Below, one piece after another: positions 22,931 through 32,951 of a stretch of DNA of 64,000 bases. Position 1 is the stretch's first letter. Each line of letters starts with the position of its first letter. The stretch is from Annulohypoxylon bovei var. microspora. Taxonomy: Eukaryota > Ascomycota > Sordariomycetes > Xylariales > Hypoxylaceae. The notes beneath the pieces are model-generated. The model did no database searches and had not been told where the DNA came from. It saw only the letters and a list, made by a program, of their open reading frames with translations. A program made the translations under genes and the position numbers. The stretch lies in contig MU405297.1 in the NCBI GenBank assembly GCA_022836615.1, positions 1 to 64,000 on the forward strand, read 5' to 3'.

Positions 22931-24607
22931 TTAAATTGCTCGCTCTGCGCGAGCACGGTTATCCCTATATCGCTTCTCCTTAGATGCAGCCTTTCTTCGT
23001 TTTCTCCATGAACGGTTTAGATCCCCTCGGCTCTCCCAGAATTGTTTCTGAAAATCACTAATCGGGGCTTGCTTGTCATCGTCGGCCGTAGTAGATCGAT
23101 CGTTAACACCGGCCCCGGCCATAACAGTATCATCATCCTCATCGTTACCAAATCCATCAAATCCATCGTCTCCGTCTCCATCTCCATCTTCCTCCTCATC
23201 CTCTGCTCTATCATCCGCAGATCCCTGCCTTGGCCAGAGGTTGAATGTCCGGCTGCTGGGGTGTGCTGTGTCCGGAGTAGGTGCTGCACTTCGTAGATTC
23301 CTAAACTCGAAGTCCTGCTTTGTGAAGGGAGTCATGGGAGGCTGACTTGGTGGTGCCATGGTATTTTCTTCCTCAATATCATCATCGTCTCCGTCGTCCC
23401 CATCAAAGAAACTGAAAGGTTGTGCTTCCTTAGTAGCTCCACCAGGAGTAGCTGTGGCCCCTTTAGGTCGCTTGTACAAGGCCTCAAGAGGATGCACTTT
23501 TGCTGCGGCTGGTGTTGTAGGTGGTATCTTGATGGTGAGACTGGTGACCGAACTTGCCGATTTCGGTCTTGCAGACTCTGTCTTAAGAATCGACACAGGA
23601 CTGCTCAAGGGTTGTGTCTCTACCCTGAGGCTCTTAGGCGGAGCTTTCATCTTGGCTTCTTCCTCATCTGAACTTTCTGCCCCCTGGTCGCTGACCTCTT
23701 CGTCGGATTCATCAGATGAGGAACCACTGCTGCTTGTGTCATCGTCCTCCTCAGGTGATGGTGCGCTCTTGGGTGTCTTAGATGTATTATTTCTTGATCT
23801 CTTGCTCACAACAGGCTCAACAACGATTCCGTCCTCATTCACCCAACCAACGCCATCCTTAAAAGTCACGGCCTCTGATGTGGACTTTTCTACATTGCTT
23901 TTAAGGAACGAGGGATGTTTCACGGTTTTCTCAAACTCATGTAAGACAACCTCGCGATCGCTGTTCCGCTTCTTCTTCTTATGGCCGGCAACATCTTCGC
24001 TAGTTTTTGATGATGAGCTAGCATCCGGGAGTTTAATCTTGAATAGACATTCCGGACCATCCGTATACTTCGACTTGACATCCCTCTTCTTCTTCTTCTT
24101 TCCTTCCTTGTCGTCCTTGGATTTCTTATCCTTCTTGGGCTTATTTCGTTTTTCATGAATCATCTCGCGTTCCGACGTGGTCCATCCTCGCTTGACCTTA
24201 CGGTTCTCAAGTTCAACACCGGGGGTGACATCCACCTCGCGCTTCCTCTTCTTAGATTTCTTCTTTTCCTTCTTCACCTCGGTTCCACCAGCCTCGCCGG
24301 TAGGTTCGGGAATAGACTCGGGTTTAGCTTTCTCGATGCGCATCTTGGCTCCTCTTAGTAGAGCTCCGTTAAGTTTATTTTTTATCTTGTCGGCGTCTGC
24401 AGTAGGTAGATCGACAAAGCCGTATCGCTTCTCGGGAAAAGTCTTGATAGTGTGGTACGAGATGTTACGGGCGCGAGGTAGGACAGAAGAGGGGACGACA
24501 ATGCCTAGCAGCGACTCGTCTAGAGGTGTAATATGTAGGCGCGTATATGAGACGGCATCGGTTGTCGAGGTATTCAGAGGTTGGGAATGATTGAGAACTG
24601 TAGCCAT
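22931..24607 (-). CDS. nucleolar RRM protein, NOP8/NOL8-like
   Basis: Intronless ORF of 558 residues. The first 95 residues form an RNA-recognition motif: YTRLHITPLDESLL (RNP2-like) and ISYHTIKTFPEKRYGFVDLPTADADKIKNKLNGALLRGAKMRIEKAKP (RNP1-like RYGFVDL). Long Lys-rich blocks (KKEKKKSKKRKRE, GKKKKKRDVKSK) follow, then KHPSFLK and WVNEDGIVVE segments, acidic Ser tracts, and a basic C-terminus (RSWRKRRKAASKEKRYRDNRARAERAI). An N-terminal RRM with a long charged tail and a basic end is the architecture of fungal Nop8 and animal NOL8, which act in 60S ribosomal subunit assembly with the exosome cofactor machinery. The assignment rests on architecture and the RRM, not on a full alignment. It starts head-to-head with the thioesterase gene, about 340 bp away. 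Confidence 0.75.
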   Translation of the reverse strand: MATVLNHSQPLNTSTTDAVSYTRLHITPLDESLLGIVVPSSVLPRARNISYHTIKTFPEKRYGFVDLPTADADKIKNKLNGALLRGAKMRIEKAKPESIPEPTGEAGGTEVKKEKKKSKKRKREVDVTPGVELENRKVKRGWTTSEREMIHEKRNKPKKDKKSKDDKEGKKKKKRDVKSKYTDGPECLFKIKLPDASSSSKTSEDVAGHKKKKRNSDREVVLHEFEKTVKHPSFLKSNVEKSTSEAVTFKDGVGWVNEDGIVVEPVVSKRSRNNTSKTPKSAPSPEEDDDTSSSGSSSDESDEEVSDQGAESSDEEEAKMKAPPKSLRVETQPLSSPVSILKTESARPKSASSVTSLTIKIPPTTPAAAKVHPLEALYKRPKGATATPGGATKEAQPFSFFDGDDGDDDDIEEENTMAPPSQPPMTPFTKQDFEFRNLRSAAPTPDTAHPSSRTFNLWPRQGSADDRAEDEEEDGDGDGDDGFDGFGNDEDDDTVMAGAGVNDRSTTADDDKQAPISDFQKQFWESRGDLNRSWRKRRKAASKEKRYRDNRARAERAI

Positions 24608-24943
24608 GATTATGCTAATGCGATTCCATGATGTGCAGGAGGAGCTCTTATTTGGTCAGCTCGGTAAAAGGAAAACTATTAGTGTTGAGGCTTTGAGCGA
24701 CTAGAAAAGTTGTAGTCGAAGAAATAGTTGAAGAAATCAAGTTCCTTATTTAGCGCCTACCCCACTTTATTTTTCTATGTACAGTCTCGGTGTGGTTCGG
24801 TGAGCTTAGATAAGCAAAAGACACCGATAAGGATTAAGGAGGGATAGGGTTCCGAGGTCCCATATCCATATCCTTCAACCCGATCTATTTTCTACACATT
24901 ACCCCTTAAGAAGTTAAGACTCATATATCCTCATATCCTCACA
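24608..24943. promoter_or_regulatory. shared divergent promoter region
   Basis: The 336 bases between two start codons on opposite strands must hold both promoters. No TATA box is obvious close to either start. Nothing else is seen. Confidence 0.5.
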
Positions 24944-25885
24944 ATGGCACAAAAACTACCACCACTCCGATTCGTTAGATCTGTTAGTGAATTTTGATTT
25001 TCAGAATCAAGTGATAAGAATCGTAGATTCGTAGCTAACTGGTTCTCCATCCTAGGTCCTGAAGTCTTTCATGGCCGAGTCTGGCTTAGAACCGAGGTGA
25101 GCTATCTCAACTATTTCTTGCATGTTCACTACTCATCTTCATCTAGACTCTTGGGACCACATGTAAGTGTCTAGGCATCATGTCGGAATAAAAAAGAATC
25201 CAGCTCTGTTGACAATCCCAGTTCAGAGTTACAAATGCCGTTGTTGGCAAGGTTGACTTCGAGCTGGATATAACTAAGGATCATACGGTAAGACACGCAA
25301 CCTAACCCCAAGACTAACTGACAGTGTGCTAACTGCTCACTGCTCATTCTTCAGAACCGGTTGAAAATCCTACATGGGGGTACAATTGCCAGCATGGTTG
25401 ACTTAGGAGGCTCACTAGCAGTTGCATCGATGGGAGTCTATGCTACTGGCGTATCGACAGACTTAAATGGTGAGCCTTGAACTACGCTAGCGGGATTGTC
25501 AAGCATAGCCTAGTAGCTATGCCAAACTTGAGACATCGCTGAGTAGTTTCAGTTACGTATCTGAGCAGCGGCGGCAAGGTTGGCGATAAGATCAGCGCCA
25601 CCGCGATATGTGATATGAGTAAGTACTGTTCCCTCACAGTGAAACTAGGAGGGAAATCTTATATGTTAGTATAGTGGGCAAGAGACTAGCCTATACATCC
25701 ATCACATTTAGGAATGCCAAAGGGGAGCTTGCGGCGAGGGGAAGCCATACAAAGTTAGTCACCACTCCTAACTTTCCTGATTCACATCCAAGTTTAACTC
25801 TTCCAGGTATGTGGCGAAAGCCTGGCAAACACAGGAAACACCATTCGTACCTCCAGAAGGGGAAATAATTGAAGAAGACAAATGA
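24944..25885 (+). CDS. hotdog-fold acyl-CoA thioesterase (ACOT13/THEM2-like)
   Basis: Eight exons join in frame: 24944-24982, 25056-25096, 25147-25162, 25222-25287, 25355-25469, 25553-25618, 25675-25753 and 25807-25885, giving 166 residues. Exon 3 is a 16-nt microexon. The fold signature is clear: GKVDFELDITKDHTNRLKIL, then HGGTIASMVDLGGSLA (the HGG motif and catalytic-helix Asp of PaaI/4HBT-type hotdogs), STDLNVTYLSSGGKVGDKI, and GKRLAYTSITF ending in the usual RGSHTKY. Family members hydrolyse medium- to long-chain acyl-CoA to free acid and CoA, in mitochondria or cytosol, as homotetramers. The N-terminal 25 residues (MAQKLPPLRFVRSVLK) are basic with no acid, so a mitochondrial presequence is possible. 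The next gene downstream, on the same strand, encodes an acyl-CoA synthetase, the opposite reaction. Confidence 0.92.
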
Positions 25886-26653
25886 TCTACGTAGTTATGC
25901 CAAGCTAGCTAGCTTAGTAATTTCGCATCGCGGCTAGCAACACTGTTATTGTGTCTGTCAAGAAACCGTTGCTCACCGGTCTTGATAGTTGTGTTTGTAG
26001 CCATAGATCTGACTTTTATGGCTGATATGAAGGCATTCTAACAACTCAAGCTATACCTAGGTCTGATAGGTATAACAAATTAACAATAAATAACTACTGC
26101 CGACCGACAAACCCGGGAATTGCGGGGCGAAACTCCAACGGCTAATGGATACATGAAATTCAAGGGCAATAGCACAACTCGGGGTAACATCATACCTGGG
26201 TAGCGCAGAGAGAGGGTCTTACAAGCTCCCCCCACACGTCTCTTGGCTCAGTCTGGTCCCCCTAATAAGTCCTAGCCCCTAAGACCTCCAGATTTTTGAA
26301 AGACCTCCGTCTTGCTCTGGACCGTTGCTTTGTATGATACCCCTGTCCCCCATAAACTGCCGTCCCCAGTCAAATAGAGAAATGAAGCTAAGATCCGAGG
26401 TCACCCTTCGGCTGTACTGCAGGCGCGTCTTGTTTTTTTTTTCCCTCTCTTCTTCTTTATCCCCAGACTGTTTTAAGATGCCTTATTAGCATTCCCGTAT
26501 TAGTTATCTGGCTGTGAGAAGGGTTGGATTTAGAATGCAACTCTGAGTTCTTTTGTCAGATTTTCTACGATAGTGTGTACCAGAGCTTAGTGGACTCTTG
26601 TCGCCTTTTTTTATTATTATTTCCCTTTTTCTTATCGATTCTCCGAGAGGACG
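25886..26653. other. intergenic region
   Basis: No gene seen. It holds the 3' end of the thioesterase gene and a pyrimidine-rich stretch (about 26430-26460) in the promoter of the synthetase gene. Confidence 0.5.
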
Positions 26654-29003
26654 ATGGCTGCAATCGGTGAGCTTCCAACCCCTCCATAAATGATATAGCT
26701 CTCGGTTGGGATCCGAGACACGTCACTTTCTCATCCTCCATCCGCCACAGGGTGGCATGGCTGACAGGTTAGCACAGCAGCGGCGTCGATAGCCGCCACG
26801 GCGGCCGGTCTCACGTACCTCGACGGGAAATACAACCTGCGCCAGGATTGGCAGGCCATCCGCTCGAAGAACAAGGGCGCGAAGCAGCTCCAGAAAGCGA
26901 GTGAGTGAAACCGTCATTGTCACCGGTGCACAACATTCCATCCCGTAGTATCCCCGTCTTACAACCGCAACCGAAATGTAGTCCAAGAGAAGCGCCTCTC
27001 GTCCTATTATTTCTTCGAGAAGCATGCGCAGGCCCAACCCGGCAAGGAGTGCATCTGGTCGCGCCAGGGCAGTTATACGTATGCCGAGACGTATTATCGC
27101 GCGAACCAGTATGCGCAATGGTTCTTGAGCGAGGGCGGTGTCAAGCCTGGCGACCTGGTAGCCTTCTTCATGGCGAATAGTCCGGACTTCGTTTTCGCGT
27201 GGATGGGGTTATTAGCCATCGGCGCTGCCCCCGCTCTCATCAACCACAATCTGACTAGGCAAGCTCTGCTGCACTGTCTGGGCATCGCTGAAGCCAAACT
27301 CGTACTCGCCGACGGTGCGCCTCAGTTACTCGAGCGTCTCGACGCCGTCAAAGATGAGCTAGCTGCGCAGGACGTGCGCATCGTCAACCTTGCCGACGTC
27401 CGGAACGAGATTAACGCCACCAAGGGCGAACGGCCACCGGATAACCTGCGCGACGATAATGTCAAAGTAAACTCGGCATTTGGTCTATTCTACACGAGCG
27501 GTACGACTGGCCTGCCCAAAGCCTGCATGCTCCCTGCCGCGGCCGGGTTCGGGTATGGCTCGAGCAAAGACTGCGGGTTCTCGTACGTGTCGGGCGAGAA
27601 CCAGCGGTACTACGACTGCATGCCGCTGTACCACGGCACGGGCGGCATCAGCGGTATGACGCAGCTGCTAACCGGGCAGACGCTCTGCATCGCGCCCAAG
27701 TTCAGTGCCTCGGGGTTCTGGGACGACATCCGGGAGAGCCGGGCGACGTGGTTCGTCTATGTCGGCGAGACACTTCGATACCTCCTAGCAGCGCCGCCCT
27801 CGCCGCGTGACAAGGACCACAACGTGCACTCGATATACGGCAATGGGCTGCGGCCGGACGTGTGGAAGGCGTTCCGGGACCGGTTTGGGATCAAGACGAT
27901 CCACGAGTTCTTCAACTCGACGGAGGGCATCATGCCCTTGGACAACCCGGCGCGGGGCGACTTCCGCGCCCACGCGGTAGGGCATCACGGCTTCCTGCAG
28001 CGGTGGCGGTTCCACAACGTGTTCGTGCCGGTCGAGATAGACGTGGACACGGGAGACATCGCGCGGGACCCGAAGACAGGGTTCGCGCGGCGCGTGCCTT
28101 ACTCAGTCGGCGGCGAGATCCTCGTGACGCAACCGCCGACGATCACGCCGGGCTTCCCGGGGTACTACCGTAACGAAGAGGCCACGTCGAAGAAGTACGT
28201 GCGCGACGTATTTCGCAAGGGCGACTTGTACTACCGGACGGGCGACGCGCTGCGACGCGACGACGACGGCCGGTGGTTTTTCCTCGATAGGCTAGGCGAC
28301 ACGTTCCGGTGGAAGGGCGAGAACGTGTCGACGGCCGAGGTGTCCGAGGTGCTGGGACGCCATCCAGGGGTAGGCGAGGCGACGGTGTACGGTGTGTCGC
28401 TGCCGAACCACGACGGCAAGGCCGGTATGGCTGCCATCTACGTTAATCCGGCCGCTAAGCACTTTGATTACCACAGTCTGCTGAAGTGAGTAGATCTCTT
28501 TTCCCCCTTTCCTTTCCTTTCATCCCCTCTTAATAAGATCTAAGATCTTCCCCGTGTCACCTTACCATCAATGTATGTAATGTAATGCAATGCAATGTAA
28601 TCCTCACCGCTCCCCGTCCCCTCAACAAAAAAAGCGCCACCAATCCCACCTGTCGCAAATACTCCGTATACACGCACTCCCCTCCCCTGTTAGCAAGATC
28701 AGCCACCTATCTCACGACCCGGCAGCCTCATGCACCTCTTACTCACATGCGTAACAAAACAGACATGCTAGGGCCCACCTCCCTAAATATGCCGTACCTA
28801 TTTTCATCCGCCGCATCGCCGCTCGCTCCGCCACCCACAACAACAAGCAGGATAAGGTTCCGCTGAAGCGTGCGGGCGTGGATCCGGCTCAGACGGGACC
28901 CGATCCCGTTTTCTGGGTCGCCGACCACGCCAAGGGCGACGTCTACGTGCCCTTCTCTGAAAGCGATTGGAACGCGCTTAAGGGTGGACACGCAAAGTTG
29001 TAA
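26654..29003 (+). CDS. FAT1: very-long-chain acyl-CoA synthetase / fatty acid transporter (FAT1 type)
   Basis: Exons 26654-26666, 26778-26900, 26982-28485 and 28772-29003 join in frame to 623 residues. The N-terminus is Ala-rich and hydrophobic (MAAIAAASIAATAAGLTYL). The ANL-superfamily P-loop YTSGTTGLPKA is near residue 216. The FATP/VLCS block YRTGDALRRDDDGRWFFLDR is near 463, followed by LGDTFRWKGENVSTAEV. The last exon encodes KAHLPKYAVPIFIRR and ends AKL, a plausible peroxisomal targeting signal, comparable with the IKL end known for yeast Fat1. The reaction is ATP-dependent CoA ligation of long or very long chain fatty acids, coupled to uptake. The first intron has a CAGCAG acceptor that could include or skip one codon. 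The middle exon is strongly GC-rich. The family is secure; the exact paralogue is less so. Confidence 0.92.
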
Positions 29004-29677
29004 TGTGGTGCATTCACCTAGGTTGACGGTTTAGGCTAGGGAATTACGAATTTGGGTAACTGGGAAAGGGCTAGTGTAAGATTTCCAGACAACCTTTTAA
29101 ATAATCTACCCATCTATACTAGTTATAGCTTAGATACGATTGGATTTATACATCATAGTTAGGGTATGCGAGGATCGCGTAAAGGGTGGGCTAAATGTAA
29201 GTGCACATGGCAAAGGCCACGAGAGAATAGGGGAAGTTGTAGGGGGAAATACTCGGGATCGCTAAGATGTACGCATTAGACTCATGGGGATATATACAGA
29301 CTATCACATTGGATATAGGTACACACTGCCGACCAGTGTAGTGGCGATTTAGTCCGGAATTCATATAAGCATTGTTTCCGTCTGCTATCACGGTCTGGTG
29401 CCTTGAAGGTGCAGTTTCTAAGACATGTAGGAGCTAGGGCAGATCATGTTGCTAACTCGACGTTCCGAAAATATTAAGCATAGCCTTCTCATTTCCAGCG
29501 CCTCGTAGTGGGTATAATTGGGTCATTAAATAGCATAGCCTCGTGCAAAGAGAACGTAAAATCCTAGGTTATCGTCATTTCTTCCCGTTGCCTTGATTCG
29601 CAGGCCGAAATATTATCTTGAGGATGTGGCCGTTGATAAGCGTGACATGCGGGTTATCGAGACGGCGCCGAACGCCA
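29004..29677. other. intergenic region between convergent genes
   Basis: No supported gene. It contains the 3' ends of the synthetase gene and of the next minus-strand gene. Confidence 0.55.
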
Positions 29678-31418
29678 TTAGCTTGGTGCGGACCGTCTGG
29701 GCCATTGCTCCGATGTGTAGCCAAAGGGTCTAAGACGTATTAGATGGCACTCACACACCCGGGAATAGGTGCTGACATACTTACTCGGTTCCGCTGTCTT
29801 CGCTCTTGCTATTGACGGTCCAGGGGTAGATGCCTTTGACGTATCTCGACTAGATCTCGACGACTTACGTGGACCATTATTGACACGTGTTCGTGACTCC
29901 TTCATAGAGCGAGGGATAGCCTTCTAATGTCATATGTTAGCAACGGCGAATCGCAATCCAGGCTTAGAGTGTAGCGCACCTCGCTATCGACATCTGAAAG
30001 ATTCCAGGGGTCCTTGTTCGCAACTAACTCTGCATAGTCCGGACGTGCCACACTTCTGGGTGTGCGGCGTGGTTTCTCGACTTGCAATTCTTCTTCGTCC
30101 GATTCATCGTCCACGATGGGGTCATGGGGTTTGCTGGATGACGTGTAGTTATTGCCGTCTTCTTGTTGTTTAAGTGCATTGTTAGGATCAGCCTGAGTTG
30201 TTCTCGATCTTGACTTTCCGGGAACGACTAATAGAGTTAATGGCTACACTCGCGAAGGGGTTTTCTAATCAAATGAGGGATTCCTAGGGATTTATGGACG
30301 AAGTATTTATACTTACAAGTATGCGGTGATGGCCCAAGATGTTCCTTAATCCAATACTTGCTAACCATCCTCGATCCCTCGACTAAAAATATAAATCAGT
30401 ATGCATATTCATTGAGGGGTGAGGGATGGAGTTACCCACTTTCACAGGCAAAGTTTTCGAAAATGTACTCATTAGTCAGCTCCTCTCCATCTTTTCCTGT
30501 CTGGCCGTGGCTTTGGAAGTGCTTCAAAGCTCGGTTGTATGCTAGAGGTGGATCTGTGAAGAATCCCGTCTGGCAGTTGGGTCGGTTACATCGAATGACA
30601 AATAAACCTGGGCGATTCACATGGTGGAAAATACGCTCCCCTGTCTCCAGATTTGGAAACGCAATCTTGCGGAAGATATCTGATTGGGAACGGCTTAACA
30701 CCTGGCAACATTGTTAATTACCTAGTCATACGGTGAAGCTTAGGGGTCAATTTACCTTTCCGCTATCTATCCTTCGTCTCTTTGCGCTCGTATTCCCATC
30801 CCCATTAGCACCAGCTCGCTTAGGGGTTTGATTAGCAGCAGAGTTCTCGGACAGAATCTGGTCCCGAATTTGGTGATCAATGTTGGGACCTGCTCTAGGT
30901 GATACATTGATGTTCGTAGGGCTTGAAGAATGTCCCTTGACGGCATTGGCGGTTTCTTGGTCGAGGATTTGCGAAGCCAACGCAGGCGCATTTGATAAGA
31001 GATCGGCGCCAAGAATGGTGCTGAAGTAGTTGTTGCGAACAGGCGACAAGAAAGGTGTCGGGGGGCGTATAGTCAGGGTCGAAGCGCTTGGAATGATGCT
31101 TAAATACTTGGGGGTTACTGGAGTGAGTTCGGCGATTGTTGCTTCAATAATATCGGTGTCGACCTCAAGCAGCTCTAGCTTCTTGCGCAATCCTCGGATT
31201 AGCTTCTCCTTATCTTGGTCAAAGGCCTGGCGTTCCTTGTCCACCTCTCTAAGGAGAGCTCGTAGCTTAGGAACATGGCTGCGCGCTAAAGCATCATCTC
31301 GCTCGCGAGTCAATTGTTGTAATTCCGTCTTGACATAGGTAGAAGCGAAGTCGGAAATAGCAGTGTTGAGCTTGCCGACGGGACTTCCGTGGTCAGCCGG
31401 CGGCGTTTCCTCAGCCAT
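29678..31418 (-). CDS. unknown protein with coiled coil and one C2H2-like motif
   Basis: I do not recognise a named family. Six exons in transcript order (31418-30756, 30701-30440, 30382-30317, 30227-29980, 29923-29781, 29729-29678) join in frame to 477 residues. The N-terminal half has a Glu/Arg/Leu-rich coiled-coil region (ERDDALARSHVPKLRALLRE, then LIRGLRKKLELLEVDTDII) and a Ser/Pro-rich linker ending in a nuclear-localisation-like AKRRRIDSGK. A compact domain follows (FPNLETGERIFHHVNRPGLF), with Cys-x4-Cys, 17 residues, His-x3-His (CNRPNC to HFQSH), as in a variant zinc finger. Then comes an acidic SDEEEL stretch and a module with PDYAELVANKDPWN, and the protein ends in a basic Ser-rich tail. 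A nuclear, possibly chromatin- or DNA-associated protein is a reasonable inference, no more. Confidence 0.8.
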
Positions 31419-32878
31419 CTCGGACCGGAAGATGAATGTTCATAGGATCACTACGGAAGTACTTTTTAATGGAAATGGATTGTAATTGTTCAACTGCCAA
31501 TCATTGATTTGATCAGACGTTTGGAAGTTCGAATCCGAGGGAGAGATAGTCTCAGGTAGCGGGTTGAGAAAGGAAAAGAAACGAACGAATAAACGAGTGA
31601 ACGGAAGAATTGACTTGATCTGGCTCCGTTTGGCCAAAGAATAAATGAGATATGCAGCTTCAGCTCTTCTCCGCACTAGAAGCGCCGTGGAACGCCGCAG
31701 AATAATAAGCCGAAGACGCAAAGAGACACCACCTGAGCTAGAAGACTCGCACCGGCCCGTACCTCGAATAATGGACTCGATACCGTATTTGTTGGTGGTA
31801 ATGTGACGGAGATTTGTGGCCAATCATGAATTGCGAATACTATGAAGTAAGTAGTCTAACCGAATATCGATAATGCCGTAACCCGAAAGAGAGCGGAACG
31901 ACAAGTGAGCTAGGGTTAGGGAAGTTAAGGTGAAGTGAAGAAGATGGAGAATGAAATCGAAGAAGTTTACTTTGAATATCTTAGACGTCCGAAGTAAGTA
32001 AAAAGGTAAGAGAGGAACGAGGAGAAGAGAAGACAAATTTGGCCGAATTAAAAAAAGGAATTGTCCGGTGACCGGCTCGCCAGTTGTCAGGTAAAAGCTA
32101 TGCGCTACGCACACGCACAGGTCTCTAATAAGAAGGGGAGTGAAAAGGCGAGAGCAAAATCAATGAGTAAGAAAAGTTGTGGAGAGGAAAAGTCCATGGA
32201 TCTGATAGCGAATAGAGGTACGTGCAGGTAGGGCAGGGGTACCTAATAGGTAGGCGCGCTTGCCGTATCTGTATTGTACGATTAATCGAGATGTTATGTA
32301 GTTCCCCTCTCCCCGCCAGTTGTGTAACACGGACATGCCCTCGTCTAATGGATCTTACAGATCTTACCAAAGTGGGTTTGGTAGGTGCGGATTACATGCA
32401 TACCTAAAGCAGTAGTAACTGCATGATAATCAGGATAGATCCTCTTTAGTTTCCTTATGTACCTGCCCTACCTACCTATAAGCAATTACATAATATGGCG
32501 CTACCGTGTGCTACTATGTTGCTTAGTTTAACTTCCTCTTTAAAATTGTACGCATACATAACTATTGATAATTTAAGCTCTAAGTATAGGCGATCTAAGT
32601 ACGTGTACCTAGGTAGTATATAACTACATACTACACCAAGAACTTGACATGAGATTTATCCATACTCACATTTACTACCTACAGATAAAAGGATTGATAC
32701 AAGACGCAAGATGACGTGTAGGTACATAGTGGCGCTCCCAAAAGTACCTACTAATGATACTCACCAGCTTCCGGGCTGTAAGATTTCAAATGTCTAATCC
32801 CGGTCAATAGACGATCGTACGATGGATCTTGATATTAATTGTTAGGTACTTAACATGTTCTGGATGTGTTGGATACAA
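31419..32878. other. intergenic region with telobox-like motif
   Basis: No supported gene; minus-strand ORFs at 31.4-32.4 kb look like untranslated leader. TAGGGTTAGGG occurs near 31911-31921, about 500 bp upstream of the previous gene. TACCTAGG-type words occur near 32230-32260 and 32605. Confidence 0.5.
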
Positions 32879-32951
32879 CTACCTCGTCTTGATCTTCTTA
32901 TACCGAACAACCTCTTTACCATCGCTCTCGACAATCCTGTGAGCTTCGATC

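Noticed and set aside
23358..24158. 266-codon plus-strand ORF opposite the NOP8-like gene
   Set aside because: It is Ser/Phe/Leu-rich because it mirrors the Lys/Glu/Asp-rich coding strand; no start context or family features.
31440..32370. Series of minus-strand ORFs up to 127 codons
   Set aside because: Hydrophobic and Ser/Leu-rich by chance composition; more likely leader or promoter of the gene starting at 31418.
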